The notes: generated by a model from the letters alone, not told the origin. A stretch of 64,000 bases of DNA from Paenibacillus whitsoniae (GCF_003955665.1 NZ_RXHU01000002.1:1-64000), one strand, 5' to 3'. Counted from the first letter of the stretch, positions 25,280 to 33,893 are shown. Numbers and translations: made by a program.

Positions 25280-26956
25280 TTAACCACTAGTGGCGTTAAC
25301 GGCCGGAAGTTGGAGATAAGATACCAGGCCGGGTTGGCTGGCCACCGCGACGACCGCGATGTCCAAGCGGCTGTCATCGACCGTGTGCGCGAGGTTCATC
25401 CCCACGCTGTTCGGGTGCCGAATGAGCGTCGGGAACGCGCTGCCGGTCAGCTCCAGCCGCAGCGCCGTGCCCGGCGGGAAGGTCAGCCCGATCGGCCTTA
25501 GCTGGATCTCGGCGTGCTGCCAGCCGTCCGCATCGGGATCGGTGCCGATCTCCGCGCGACCGACCGAAAGGAAGAGCGCTTGGCCGCCGGGCTTCACCAG
25601 CGAAAGCATCGCCACGACGTCGGTCGGGCCGTCCATGGATTGCACCGCCACGCAGAGCTTGGGCGAGCCAAAGATAAGTAAGCTATCGGCTAGCGGCTCG
25701 CTCGTGTAGACAAGGATCTCGGTGCGATCCTGAATCGCGCTCCGGTCGAGCGGGGCATACCCCGGCAGGGCCATCGGCAGCCGGGCGTCGTAGACATAGA
25801 CATCCGGCGTGCGCTGCGGATGGAGCTTGGTGTGGTGCGGCGTTAGAAGGCCGCCGCCGAGCGTGCCATTGGCGGGGTTATCGCCGCCAGTGAGGTAGTA
25901 CTTCCGGCCGGTTGTCTCGGCTGGAAAGGTATCCGCCTCCAGCCAGGCACGGCTGCTGAGGTCGAAGTAGCGGATGGGCGGCTCCTCATAGAGGCCGTTC
26001 GTCCGCTCGCCCTTAAGCCAGTAATCGAACCACCGCACCTGCTTGCGGTGCATGTCGCCGTCGGCGTCTGGGCCGTGGTCGAGGCCGCCGGCCTTTTGCC
26101 CCCACGGGATGTGGACCCAGGGGCCGATTTCCAAGCGGTGGAACAGGTCGGGCGTGCGGCTTTGATCCTGCAGTGCGAGATAGGACTGCACCGTCCCATC
26201 CAGCAGAAAGTCGTACCATCCGCCGATATGAAACGTCGGGATGGGACTTGCCTGGAACGCGGGAAGCCAGTTGAGGCCCGCCCAATAGTCGTCGTACTCG
26301 GGATGATTCACCCAGTCAAAGTAGGCCGGGCAGTATTTTTCAAGGATCGGATGTCGGTCGTTCAACGGCAGATGACGCACGATCCCGTCAGGGTTGTTCA
26401 TGATCTGCGTGCACGCCTGCTCCGCTGACACATCGCCGGCTCGTCTCGCCGAATCGCGTGCGAGCTGGAACGCCCACGTCAGCATCCCGCTCGAAAAGCT
26501 GCCGTACGGATACGCCCAGCGGTGAATGTCCGCAGCCGTCATACTCGGAATGATCGTCACCAGGGACGGTGGCGCCAAGGTTGCTGCAGCCCACTGAGCG
26601 ATACCCTGGTAGGAGAAGCCGTACATGCCGACCTTGCCATTCGCATTCGGCAGCTTCGCCGCCCACTCGATCGTGTCGTAGCCGTCCTCTGCCTCGTGCA
26701 CGAACGGGATGAACTCTCCTTCGGAGTCGCCCCGCCCCCGCACATCCTGCACCACGACCATGTACCCTTGCTTGGCGTACCAAACGGGGTGGGCGTGGGA
26801 GACGGTAGAGGCGATTTTGCGCCCGTAAGGCTGCCGCATGAGCAGCACCGGATACTCCCCTGTCTCCTCAGGGAGATAAATATCTGCATATAAGGTCACA
26901 CCGTCCCGCATCACACACGGAACACGGCGCTGAAGCATAACATCGCCGAAACGCAT
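25280..26956 (-). CDS. CocE/NonD-family hydrolase (X-Pro dipeptidyl-peptidase-like)
   Basis: A 558-residue alpha/beta-hydrolase. The nucleophile is in GMYGFSYQGIAQW (G-x-S-Y-x-G), the acid in IGGWYDFLLDGT and the histidine in the GLDHGPDADGDMHR region; LVVQDVRGRGDSEGEF-like sequence (here VVVQDVRGRGDSEGEF) forms the oxyanion side. A C-terminal jelly-roll (PRTEILVYTSEPL-like, here DRTEILVYTSEPLADSLLI) completes the CocE architecture. Family members are esterases, amidases or aminopeptidases. AAGGAGG 10 nt before the ATG supports the start. It is the first gene of the operon that runs down to the FAH gene. Confidence 0.92.
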   Translation of the reverse strand: MRFGDVMLQRRVPCVMRDGVTLYADIYLPEETGEYPVLLMRQPYGRKIASTVSHAHPVWYAKQGYMVVVQDVRGRGDSEGEFIPFVHEAEDGYDTIEWAAKLPNANGKVGMYGFSYQGIAQWAAATLAPPSLVTIIPSMTAADIHRWAYPYGSFSSGMLTWAFQLARDSARRAGDVSAEQACTQIMNNPDGIVRHLPLNDRHPILEKYCPAYFDWVNHPEYDDYWAGLNWLPAFQASPIPTFHIGGWYDFLLDGTVQSYLALQDQSRTPDLFHRLEIGPWVHIPWGQKAGGLDHGPDADGDMHRKQVRWFDYWLKGERTNGLYEEPPIRYFDLSSRAWLEADTFPAETTGRKYYLTGGDNPANGTLGGGLLTPHHTKLHPQRTPDVYVYDARLPMALPGYAPLDRSAIQDRTEILVYTSEPLADSLLIFGSPKLCVAVQSMDGPTDVVAMLSLVKPGGQALFLSVGRAEIGTDPDADGWQHAEIQLRPIGLTFPPGTALRLELTGSAFPTLIRHPNSVGMNLAHTVDDSRLDIAVVAVASQPGLVSYLQLPAVNATSG

Positions 26957-26978
26957 GATGGAAAGCCTCCTTGCGTAG

Positions 26979-27128
26979 ATTGCTTAGTTGCTTGATTGCT
27001 AAGTTGCTTGTGGCCTCGGGTGCTATGTTGCTTGTTTGCTAAGTCGCTCAGGGCCTCGGGTGCTATGTTGCTTGTTTGCTAAGTCGCTCGGGGCCTCGGG
27101 TGCTTAGTTGCTTGATTGCTGGGTCGCC
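26979..27128. repeat. 40-bp tandem repeat
   Basis: Units starting with GCCTCGGGTGCTATGTTGCT begin at 27013, 27053 and 27093, preceded by a partial, more diverged unit from 26979. The unit is itself built from the smaller motif TTGCTTGNTTGCTAAG. The array lies just upstream of the CocE-type gene, where its promoter would be expected. Confidence 0.9.
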
Positions 27129-27200
27129 TTCCCCACATCTTCCTCCGCACGCTTCACCAGACTGTCTGTTCTGTCGCCGACCGCCTCACCACACCACTAG

Positions 27201-27399
27201 CTACCTGTAAAAATTACATCAAATTTGGAGGAAATTCAGAAAAACGGGCGATTACCTGCAAAAACTACATTAAAATTGCCCTCATTCCACCCAAATCGCC
27301 TGATTTATCGACTTTCGCCCGGATTTAGATGTAGGAAATACAGGTCTTTGCCGCTAACTCCCCGCAATCGCCGAAATTAGATGTACAAATTGCAGGTAG
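27201..27399. repeat. Family D intergenic element, copy 1
   Basis: A 199-bp element bounded by CTACCTG and its complement CAGGTAG. It contains two forward motifs (ACCTGTAAAAATTACAT and ACCTGCAAAAACTACAT) and two inverted ones (ATGTAGGAAATACAGGT and ATGTACAAATTGCAGGT). The remaining bases of the 572-bp gap between CocE and Ggt (27129-27200 and 27400-27528) show nothing recognisable. Confidence 0.85.
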
Positions 27400-27528
27400 T
27401 CGCTTCAGCCAGGTGTGAGGTTTTGACCCCCGCCACGCGTCGGCGACACCGCGCGCCACGGATTCGCGCCGGCACAGATGAAAAGCCACGACACGACCGG
27501 CCTCTCCCATCTTCCCTCATCACCAGCA

Positions 27529-29121
27529 TCACCAGCCGATCGCTTGGCCGTCGCAGCGCGGGTCGGTGCCGCCGCTGCGGAAGCCGCGCTCGTCGATGAC
27601 GATCGCGTGCGCGTGGCCGACGACGCCGTCGTAGGCGCCGACGGTGCGGACGTCGTGCCCGGCGTCCGCTAGCGCGACCCGCACCGCCTCCGGCACGCGG
27701 CTCTCGATCTTAAGCTCCTGTGTCGCAGCGCCCCAGGTGCGGCCCCACACCCAGCGCGGCTCGCTGACGGCCTGCTGCGGGTCCATGCGATAGTCGACGA
27801 TGCGCGTTAGGAGCGCCGACTGGGTCTGCGGTTGTCCCTCGCCGCCTTGCGTCCCGTACAGAAGGTACGGCTCGCCGGCCTTCATCGCCATGGCGGGCAT
27901 CAGCGTGTGGAACGTGCGCTTGCGCGGTTCCAATGTATTCACGTGACCGGGATCGAGAGAGAAAAAGGAACCGCGGTTTTGCAGTAAAACCCCCGTGTCC
28001 CCCGCCGTTACGCCCGAGCCGAATTCGAAGTAGAGGCTCTGGATGAAGGACACGCTGTTCCCGGCCGCGTCCACGACCGCCGCATACGCGGTGTCGCTGC
28101 CGACCGGCGCGCTGCTGAGCGCGCTGGCTCGCTTCGGATCGATGCGCGCAGCGAGCGAGTCGCAGTATGCTTTGGAGATGAGCTCCTGGACCGGGATGCT
28201 CGCAAACGCCGGATCGGTCAATACCCGGTTCCGATCCTGAAAAGCCAGCTTCAACGCCTCCACTTGAAGGTGATAATAGTCGAAGGAGCCGTGGGCGATT
28301 CCGCCCCCCTGCGCTCCGAAGTTGAAGTTCTCGAGGATTTGCGGGGTCATAATCCCCGTAAATCCCTGGGAATTCGGCGGCACTTGATAGAGATCAAGGC
28401 CGCGATACGTGCCATGCAGCGGAACCTCCCAGTTCCCGGCATGGTCGGCCCAATCGTCAGGCGTCAACAGTCCGCCTTCCCCAGCCAAGAACGAGGCGAT
28501 CCGCCCGCCGATCTCGCCTTTGTAAAAGCTGTCGCGCCCGCCGCCGGCCAGCGTGCGCAGCGTCCGCGCCAGGTCGCGCTGCACGAAGCGCGCGCCTTGC
28601 GCGGGCACCGCGCCGCCGGGCAAGTACACGGCGGCCGTCTCCGGCAGCGCCGCCAGCACGGCGAGGCGCTCTGCGGTATTGCGGTGCTGGTCCCGCGACA
28701 GCGGGAAGCCGTGCTCGGCGTAGCCGATCGCGGGCGCCAGCACCTCGGCCAGCGGCAGCGTGCCGTACTCGCGCAGCACCGCGTCCCAGCCGTCGACCAT
28801 GCCCGGCACGGTGACGACGCTGCGCACGCCGCGCTGCGGGATCGCGGCCTCCCCGGCGTAAAAGCTGCGGGTGGCCCGATAGCCGGACCGGCCGCTGGCA
28901 TTGTAGGCGCGGACGGCGCGGTCGTGCTGACTGTACATCAGCCAGAAGGAATCGCCGCCGAGCCCGGTCATGTGCGGGTAGACGACGGCGAGGCAGGCGC
29001 TGACCGCGACAGCGGCGTCAAACGCGTTGCCGCCCCGCTCAAGCATGCGGGCCCCCGCAGCCGATGCCAGATAATGCGGCGAGACCACCATGGTTTTTGT
29101 TCCAATCATCGGCTGCTGCAT
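27529..29121 (-). CDS. ggt: Gamma-glutamyltransferase family enzyme
   Basis: A 530-residue Ntn-hydrolase precursor of the gamma-glutamyltranspeptidase family, which autocleaves before a threonine into large and small subunits. The N-terminal MVVSPHYLASAAGARMLERGGNAFDAAVA is typical. The predicted cleavage-site nucleophile is the T of GSDTAYAAVVDAAGNSVSFI. RKRTFHTLMPAMA, PYLLYGTQGGEGQPQTQ and a cysteine-containing tail follow. There is no evident signal peptide, as in the YwrD-like cytosolic group. AGGAGGGG precedes the ATG. It follows the Rieske gene by 36 nt in the same operon; a role in removing a gamma-glutamyl group from a substrate is possible. Confidence 0.92.
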   Translation of the reverse strand: MQQPMIGTKTMVVSPHYLASAAGARMLERGGNAFDAAVAVSACLAVVYPHMTGLGGDSFWLMYSQHDRAVRAYNASGRSGYRATRSFYAGEAAIPQRGVRSVVTVPGMVDGWDAVLREYGTLPLAEVLAPAIGYAEHGFPLSRDQHRNTAERLAVLAALPETAAVYLPGGAVPAQGARFVQRDLARTLRTLAGGGRDSFYKGEIGGRIASFLAGEGGLLTPDDWADHAGNWEVPLHGTYRGLDLYQVPPNSQGFTGIMTPQILENFNFGAQGGGIAHGSFDYYHLQVEALKLAFQDRNRVLTDPAFASIPVQELISKAYCDSLAARIDPKRASALSSAPVGSDTAYAAVVDAAGNSVSFIQSLYFEFGSGVTAGDTGVLLQNRGSFFSLDPGHVNTLEPRKRTFHTLMPAMAMKAGEPYLLYGTQGGEGQPQTQSALLTRIVDYRMDPQQAVSEPRWVWGRTWGAATQELKIESRVPEAVRVALADAGHDVRTVGAYDGVVGHAHAIVIDERGFRSGGTDPRCDGQAIGW

Positions 29122-29157
29122 AGGGCGGCCCCTCCTGTTGTTTTAATAAATAACGCT

Positions 29158-30231
29158 CTAGGCTTCCGCCACACGCTCGATTATTTTCATTTCATACACC
29201 TGCGGTGTGCGGAGCTGCGGCAGCGATTCCTTCTCACCGTGTTCGGCGAGCAGCTTAAGCAGCATTTCCCGCATGAGAATCCCCGGTTTATCCGCGTGCA
29301 TATGCGTCTCCATCCGCAGGGTTAGATCCAGCGGGACGTTGGATTCGGTTGATTCGAGGATCACCATATCCTCATCAACGACAGCCCGGTCGAACGCGAT
29401 GATCGTGGAAGCCGGAACTTCCGCTTCCGTATCGTTGCGGAAAACGAACTGAATCAACGTACACGAATGGTCATCCCGCGGCGTTGCGCAAGTGATAATG
29501 GAGTGCACGAGCCCTGTCGGGTACGTCATGTCCAGTTGGCGGATGAACGGCATGTGCCACGTGCCATGCACTTTGCGAACGGTCGTATCGCCGTCGACAT
29601 TGATCGCTTTGATGTTCTTATTCAGCTTGTTGGTAACAGGCACATCGTAGTACATATCGAAGCCGGTCTCATTCGGCACCAGCTCAAATTCCGGCGGAAT
29701 CGGGTCCTGATTGTCCCCGAATGTATTGTGATGAACGAACGCGATGTGCGCCGTATCGAAGGAATTTTCCATCAGCCGAAGCGCGGAACAATGGATCACC
29801 TCGTGAAACTGGTGAATTTGCCGAATGCCCGGGTCGCCATAACGACTGAACTCTGGGATTCCGCGAAGCGGCTCGTCAAGTGCGATCCAGACATAGCCGT
29901 ATTTTTCCTCACAGTAGAAAGATTTAATTTTGTAGACCTTCGGAGGATTATCCAGCTGCGATTGCGGAAAATACGTGCATTTGCCGTCACGGTTAAACGT
30001 CCAGCCGTGATACGGGCAGACGATGCAGCCCTGACGGACTTCACCGAGCGACAATTTTGCGGTGCGATGACAGCAGCGGTCGATGGCGGCCGCCGGCTTG
30101 CCTTGTTCATCCAGCCAGACGACCACAGGCTCCCCAAAGAGTTGAATCGACTTCGGCCCTTCCTTCAAATCTCCGATCGGCATGACCGGATAATAGAACT
30201 TGCGCAGTACGTTTTGCTCCGTTTGCAGCAT
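29158..30231 (-). CDS. Rieske-type aromatic ring-hydroxylating oxygenase, large subunit
   Basis: A 357-residue non-heme iron oxygenase. The Rieske cluster ligands are C53, H55, C72 and H75 (CCHRTAKLSLG, CPYHGWTF), and the catalytic iron is held by H162 and H167 in ENSFDTAHIAFVHH plus a later acid. Length and layout match alpha-only Rieske oxygenases of the VanA/PobA-like or demethylase type. They need a separate ferredoxin/reductase, and none is encoded nearby. AGAGGAGG sits in front of the ATG. It is the first gene of the Rieske-Ggt operon with a candidate promoter at 30262-30291. Confidence 0.92.
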   Translation of the reverse strand: MLQTEQNVLRKFYYPVMPIGDLKEGPKSIQLFGEPVVVWLDEQGKPAAAIDRCCHRTAKLSLGEVRQGCIVCPYHGWTFNRDGKCTYFPQSQLDNPPKVYKIKSFYCEEKYGYVWIALDEPLRGIPEFSRYGDPGIRQIHQFHEVIHCSALRLMENSFDTAHIAFVHHNTFGDNQDPIPPEFELVPNETGFDMYYDVPVTNKLNKNIKAINVDGDTTVRKVHGTWHMPFIRQLDMTYPTGLVHSIITCATPRDDHSCTLIQFVFRNDTEAEVPASTIIAFDRAVVDEDMVILESTESNVPLDLTLRMETHMHADKPGILMREMLLKLLAEHGEKESLPQLRTPQVYEMKIIERVAEA

Positions 30232-30261
30232 GGCAATGCTCCTCCTCTGGCTTTACGTTCT

Positions 30262-30291
30262 CTTTATATTCCGTATTCTAAAAGCACGCCA
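30262..30291 (-). promoter_or_regulatory. Candidate promoter of the Rieske-Ggt operon
   Basis: On the minus strand TTGGCG (30286-30291) and TATAAA (30262-30267) are separated by 18 bp, about 30 nt before the start codon. Confidence 0.4.
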
Positions 30292-30414
30292 AGTCCCCTG
30301 TCTACGCATCGGAGACGGGTTTATGCCGGCACACAAAGAGCCATGCACATAGTTGTTTGCGATCACGATCTTTTGTCAAAAGCCGCATGAGGTATGGTAC
30401 GATGATGGCAGCGC

Positions 30415-30453
30415 AAAAACAGCTGCCCTCTCTATGAGATAGCAGCTGTTTTT
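30415..30453. terminator. Bidirectional terminator after the GNAT gene
   Basis: AAAAACAGCTGC and GCAGCTGTTTTT are perfectly complementary around a 15-nt loop. On the minus strand it lies 36 nt past the end of the acetyltransferase gene. Confidence 0.88.
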
Positions 30454-30488
30454 ATGTTTATTCAATGATCGCCCTGAGCGGCGCTTTT

Positions 30489-31001
30489 TTATTGGCGGGC
30501 ATTCCCCAGGATCTTCTGATAGCTTGCAATGTCCAGCCAACGATCGAACTTGAAGCCGATTTCTTTAAAAAGCGCACAGCGCACATACCCGCTCCGCTCA
30601 AACATCCGAATGCTGCGCTCATTCTCCGTGCAAATGGTGGCGACCAAAGCATGAAAGCCCAGCTCCAGCGCCTTGCCCTCTAAAAAAGCCAGCACCTCGG
30701 GGCCGATCTTTTGGCCGACATGATTCGGATCCATATAGATCGTCACTTCGGCAGTCGTGTCATAGGCTTGCTTATCTTTATGCTTCGTAAACAGCGCATA
30801 GCCGATGACCGCCTCCTCACGCTCGATGACATACGTCCGGTACCGCGGGTTGCTATTGATGACGTTTTTGCGCATCTCCTCCAGGGTCTGCGCTTGCGTA
30901 TGAAACGAGATCGTGGTATTCGCCACGTAATAATTATAAATCGCCTGCACGCTCGGCAGGTGCCGTTCCTCCATGTCAACAAATTCCAAGCTGTTTGTCA
31001 T
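30489..31001 (-). CDS. GNAT N-acetyltransferase (phosphinothricin-acetyltransferase-like)
   Basis: A 170-residue acetyl-CoA-dependent acetyltransferase. YNYYVANTTISFHTQ at the N-terminus and the acetyl-CoA loop region AEVTIYMDPNHVGQKIGPEV followed by GFHALVATICTENERSIRMF correspond to the PAT/Bar/YwnH branch. The pyrophosphate loop (normally Q-x-x-G-x-G/A) is degenerate here as VGQKIG. Its start codon overlaps the stop of the SRPBCC gene (ATGA), so the two are translationally coupled. The substrate, possibly an amino-acid-like toxin, is not shown by the sequence. Confidence 0.88.
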   Translation of the reverse strand: MTNSLEFVDMEERHLPSVQAIYNYYVANTTISFHTQAQTLEEMRKNVINSNPRYRTYVIEREEAVIGYALFTKHKDKQAYDTTAEVTIYMDPNHVGQKIGPEVLAFLEGKALELGFHALVATICTENERSIRMFERSGYVRCALFKEIGFKFDRWLDIASYQKILGNARQ

Positions 31002-31471
31002 GATGTACGCCCCATTTTCTGATGTTCGATGACCCGCTTCAGTGCCCGCTGTCTATACCGGATGAAAGCCCGCATGTACCTCTCCAGGACCAGTTTGTCA
31101 AATACAAGTCCCACCCAGCCATACGGCGAGCTAAAATCCAGGATATCCCGCATCAATGTACCTTCCGCCGCTTCTGCAAACTCGTGGGTATGCGTCAGAT
31201 GGCGGAAAGCTCCTTTCGTCATCGCATCGACAAACGATGTGGGCCTGTTCATGGACGTCACCTTGGCCGTCAGCCGCTGCCTGATACCGAAATGTCTCGC
31301 CTCGAATGTGACGGTCTCCCCATCCTCAATCAGTCCCCGTATTCTGCCCTCAACCGCCCGTTCCTGGGTCCACGGCCATACGGTCTGCCCATGATAGGTA
31401 ATGTCCCGCGCGGCATCGAAACAGACGTCGATCGGGGCTTTCACGATGATTTCTTCCACTATGCGTGCCAC
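30998..31471 (-). CDS. SRPBCC-family (START-like) ligand-binding protein
   Basis: A 157-residue soluble protein of the SRPBCC/polyketide-cyclase-like fold. It starts VEEIIVKAPIDVCFDAARDI, the standard first strand and helix, and ends with the long C-terminal helix VLERYMRAFIRYRQRALKRV that lines a hydrophobic cavity. Similar proteins bind lipids or aromatic ligands and are often annotated as cell-division-inhibitor-like in Bacillus relatives. It overlaps the downstream GNAT gene by 4 nt. Confidence 0.85.
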   Translation of the reverse strand: MARIVEEIIVKAPIDVCFDAARDITYHGQTVWPWTQERAVEGRIRGLIEDGETVTFEARHFGIRQRLTAKVTSMNRPTSFVDAMTKGAFRHLTHTHEFAEAAEGTLMRDILDFSSPYGWVGLVFDKLVLERYMRAFIRYRQRALKRVIEHQKMGRTS

Positions 31472-31590
31472 GATTTTTCCTCCCAGCTGCGGTACAGCAA
31501 CGAATTGGCCAAGCCTTCTTGCTTCATCTTACGCCCGCTGCCCGCAATCGGCAAGCTTGCAAGGGCTTAATCACGGTGTCATGCGGGATA

Positions 31591-31641
31591 TTATATCATA
31601 ACGAACATTGTTCTTTACGAACACCATTCGTTATGATATAA
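31591..31641. promoter_or_regulatory. Large TetR-type operator enclosing the tetX-like promoter
   Basis: TTATATCATAACGAA (31591-31605) is repeated in perfect inverted form as TTCGTTATGATATAA (31627-31641). The 21-bp centre holds further dyads, GAACATTGTTC and ACGAACACCATTCGT, so two overlapping operator sites can be drawn. A promoter, TTGTTC (31608-31613), 18 bp, TATGAT (31632-31637), lies within. It precedes the monooxygenase-TetR operon. Confidence 0.75.
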
Positions 31642-31685
31642 CTAGATCAAGCCATCCCAACCTATAACGAAGAGGTGCATCTGCT

Positions 31686-32852
31686 ATGACACATACATCC
31701 GATTCCACGAAATCCAAACGCATCGCCATTATTGGTGCCGGCCCCGGCGGGCTTACCTTGGCGCTGATTCTGAAACGGCACGGCATCGCATCCGTGATTT
31801 ACGAACGCGAAACGTACAATCCGAACCGCGAACGCGGCGGCTCGCTGGACATTCACCACGATTCCGGCCAACTCGCGCTGCAGGAAGCCGGGCTCTATGA
31901 GGCTTTTCATGCGCTGGCTCGCTATGAGGGCGAAGATTTTCGTCTTTTTGATAAAGCCGGCACTCTGTACATGGATGAAGTCGCAAACGAAGCAGAAGCC
32001 GGAGATCGGCCCGAGATTGACCGAGGGACGCTGTGCGACCTGCTGCTTAACGAGCTGGATCCAAACAACATCAAATACGGCTTCAAGCTGAATGAAGCGA
32101 TTCCTTTGGAAGACGGGACGCATAAGCTGGTTTTTGAAAATGGGCACGAAGACATCGCCGATTTGGTCGTCGGGGCCGACGGCGCGTTCTCGAAGATTCG
32201 GCCGCTTTTGACAGATGCCGCAGCAGCTTATACCGGGCTCACCATGATTGAGCTCAATGTCCAGGCGGCGCAGCATCCGGAGCTGGCTGCTTTTAACGGC
32301 CGCGGCAAGCTCTTTGCCCTCGCGGATCACAACGGGATTCTTGCGCAATTGAACGGCGACGGGCGCATCAAGGTGTATCTAACCTTCCAGGCCGACCGGG
32401 ACTGGCTTGACACCTGCGGGATTCCGTTCGATCAACCGGAGGCGGCGAAGGCGCAGCTGGAGGCTCTGTTCAGTGACTGGCATGACACGTTGAAGTCCTA
32501 CATCCGATGTGCGGAAGACACGCTGCTGCCACGGCGCATTTATATGCTCCCGGTCGGTCTTCAGTGGAAGCACAAACCGGGCGTGACGCTGATCGGGGAT
32601 GCGGCGCATCTGATGTCCCCTTTTGCCGGGGAAGGCGTCAATCTCGCCATGCTCGACGCGAAAGAATTAGCCATGGCGATCTTACAGCATGAAGATATAA
32701 ATGAAGCCTTGCAGGCCTACGAGCAAGCGATGTACGCGTATTCTTCCCAATCGGCGGAAAGTTCCGACGCGAATTTGAAGTTAATTTTTGGTGAGAATGC
32801 CGCGGAGAACTTGAAAAAACTGATGGCATCTTTTCACGAGTTGGAAGCTTAA
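31686..32852 (+). CDS. FAD-dependent monooxygenase, TetX-like
   Basis: A 388-residue class A flavoprotein monooxygenase. The dinucleotide-binding loop IAIIGAGPGGLTLALIL is at residues 14-30, RGGSLDIHHDSGQ follows as in TetX, DLVVGADGAFSKIRP is the D-G motif and VTLIGDAAHLMSPFAGEGVN the second FAD motif. Such enzymes hydroxylate tetracyclines or other aromatic and polyketide substrates with NADPH. AGAGGTG lies 9 nt before the ATG. It is co-transcribed with the TetR gene at 32900 from the operator-promoter at 31591-31641, which suggests induction by its substrate. Confidence 0.9.
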   Translation: MTHTSDSTKSKRIAIIGAGPGGLTLALILKRHGIASVIYERETYNPNRERGGSLDIHHDSGQLALQEAGLYEAFHALARYEGEDFRLFDKAGTLYMDEVANEAEAGDRPEIDRGTLCDLLLNELDPNNIKYGFKLNEAIPLEDGTHKLVFENGHEDIADLVVGADGAFSKIRPLLTDAAAAYTGLTMIELNVQAAQHPELAAFNGRGKLFALADHNGILAQLNGDGRIKVYLTFQADRDWLDTCGIPFDQPEAAKAQLEALFSDWHDTLKSYIRCAEDTLLPRRIYMLPVGLQWKHKPGVTLIGDAAHLMSPFAGEGVNLAMLDAKELAMAILQHEDINEALQAYEQAMYAYSSQSAESSDANLKLIFGENAAENLKKLMASFHELEA

Positions 32853-32899
32853 GTGAACAGCGGATTTACTATCCGTGGCGAGTGTGCTATAAGAAAAGT

Positions 32900-33580
32900 A
32901 TGACTACTCAACCGACTCGTACCATTGTTAGCCGCCGTGCGCGGCCGGCCAAAGACCCTTTGAGCAGAGAGCTCATCGTGGCGACGGCCCTGGAACTATT
33001 GCAAAAGGAAGGCTCCGCGGGACTCAGCATGCGCAAAATCGCCAAAGCGCTGGACACCGGCCCTTCCTCCCTTTACGTCTATGTGGCGAATATGCAGGAG
33101 CTGAGCAGCTATGTGCTCGATCTCGGGCTCGCCGGTATCGCACTGCCTGCCTCCGATGCGGGCAGCTGGCAAACGAGACTGTTCGATGCGCTGAGCTCCT
33201 ATCTTCTCGCGCTGTACGATGCGCCAGGGGTTGCGGAGCTCGCCTTGACGACCGTATCCGTCGGCCCGCATGCCCTGGCGTTCACGGAATATCTCCTTCA
33301 ATGCTTGCATGAAGGCGGTGTTTCATCGTTGTCCGCGGCTTGGGGCGTGGACTTGCTCATGCTTTACGCAACCTCGGTTGCGTTCGAGCAGTCCTCCCGC
33401 GATGCCCGGGGGACGACCATACAGACGCACCTAGCCGCCATGGCAGCGTTGGACCCGCAGCAGTATCCACGCATCGCGAGCTCGCATGCCGATCTGATCT
33501 CGGGCTCGGTCGACGGCATGGAGCGCTTCCGCTGGGGACTCGATGTGATTTTGCAAGGGATTATGAAGAAAGAGGGCTGA
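32900..33580 (+). CDS. TetR-family repressor
   Basis: A 226-residue regulator. The N-terminal helix-turn-helix reads LSRELIVATALELLQKEG, LSMRKIAKALDTGPSSLYVY, the classical TetR form; the C-terminal ligand domain (residues about 80-226) is helical and of the TetR_C type. The ATG at 32900 is preferred over GTG 32882 because the family begins shortly before the basic arm and RRARPAKDPL; the ribosome site is weak (AAGAAAAG), fitting low expression after the monooxygenase gene 47 nt upstream. It probably represses its own operon. Confidence 0.9.
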   Translation: MTTQPTRTIVSRRARPAKDPLSRELIVATALELLQKEGSAGLSMRKIAKALDTGPSSLYVYVANMQELSSYVLDLGLAGIALPASDAGSWQTRLFDALSSYLLALYDAPGVAELALTTVSVGPHALAFTEYLLQCLHEGGVSSLSAAWGVDLLMLYATSVAFEQSSRDARGTTIQTHLAAMAALDPQQYPRIASSHADLISGSVDGMERFRWGLDVILQGIMKKEG

Positions 33581-33600
33581 GGAAGCCTGATCTTTCGCAA

Positions 33601-33629
33601 AATAAGAAATCCCCGATGTCTTATTTCGT
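33601..33629. repeat. Inverted repeat after the TetR gene
   Basis: AAATAAGA and TCTTATTT flank ATCCCCGATG, about 20 nt past the TetR stop codon. It may be a weak terminator; the outer sequence matches that of the repeat at 5971-5998. Confidence 0.45.
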
Positions 33630-33663
33630 CGGCAGCCTGCTATTTTGAGCTAGGGAAAATGTG

Positions 33664-33843
33664 TAACGGTTGCCACCGCGCTTATTTTGCTTAAAAGACG
33701 TATTTCAAATCGTAACGGTTGTGACAGGCTTATTTGCCCAAAACGAGCGGAATCTGGCCGATTTGACCCAAATAGCCTCTGCTGCAACCGTTAGCCTTGG
33801 AAAAGCGGCGTTTATTGCCAAATAGGAGCTGTGGCAACCGTTA
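33664..33843. repeat. Family A intergenic element, copy 2
   Basis: A 180-bp element starting with TAACGGTTGCCAC and ending with the exact complement GTGGCAACCGTTA. A second forward motif (TAACGGTTGTGACAGGCTTA) and an inverted one (AAATAGCCTCTGCTGCAACC, then GTTAGCC) lie inside, giving two forward and two inverted copies as in the copy at 7644-7827. Confidence 0.88.
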
Positions 33844-33860
33844 ACGATGAGTTGCTTGAT

Positions 33861-33893
33861 AAAAAAATCCACCGCAGACGGTGGATTTTTTTT
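33861..33893. terminator. Bidirectional terminator between the TetR operon and the 66-residue gene
   Basis: AAAAATCCACCG and CGGTGGATTTTT flank CAGA, with T runs on both strands. Confidence 0.92.

Noticed and set aside
28264..29325. 353-codon rightward open frame
   Set aside because: Antisense to the gamma-glutamyltransferase and Rieske genes, both with clear catalytic motifs.
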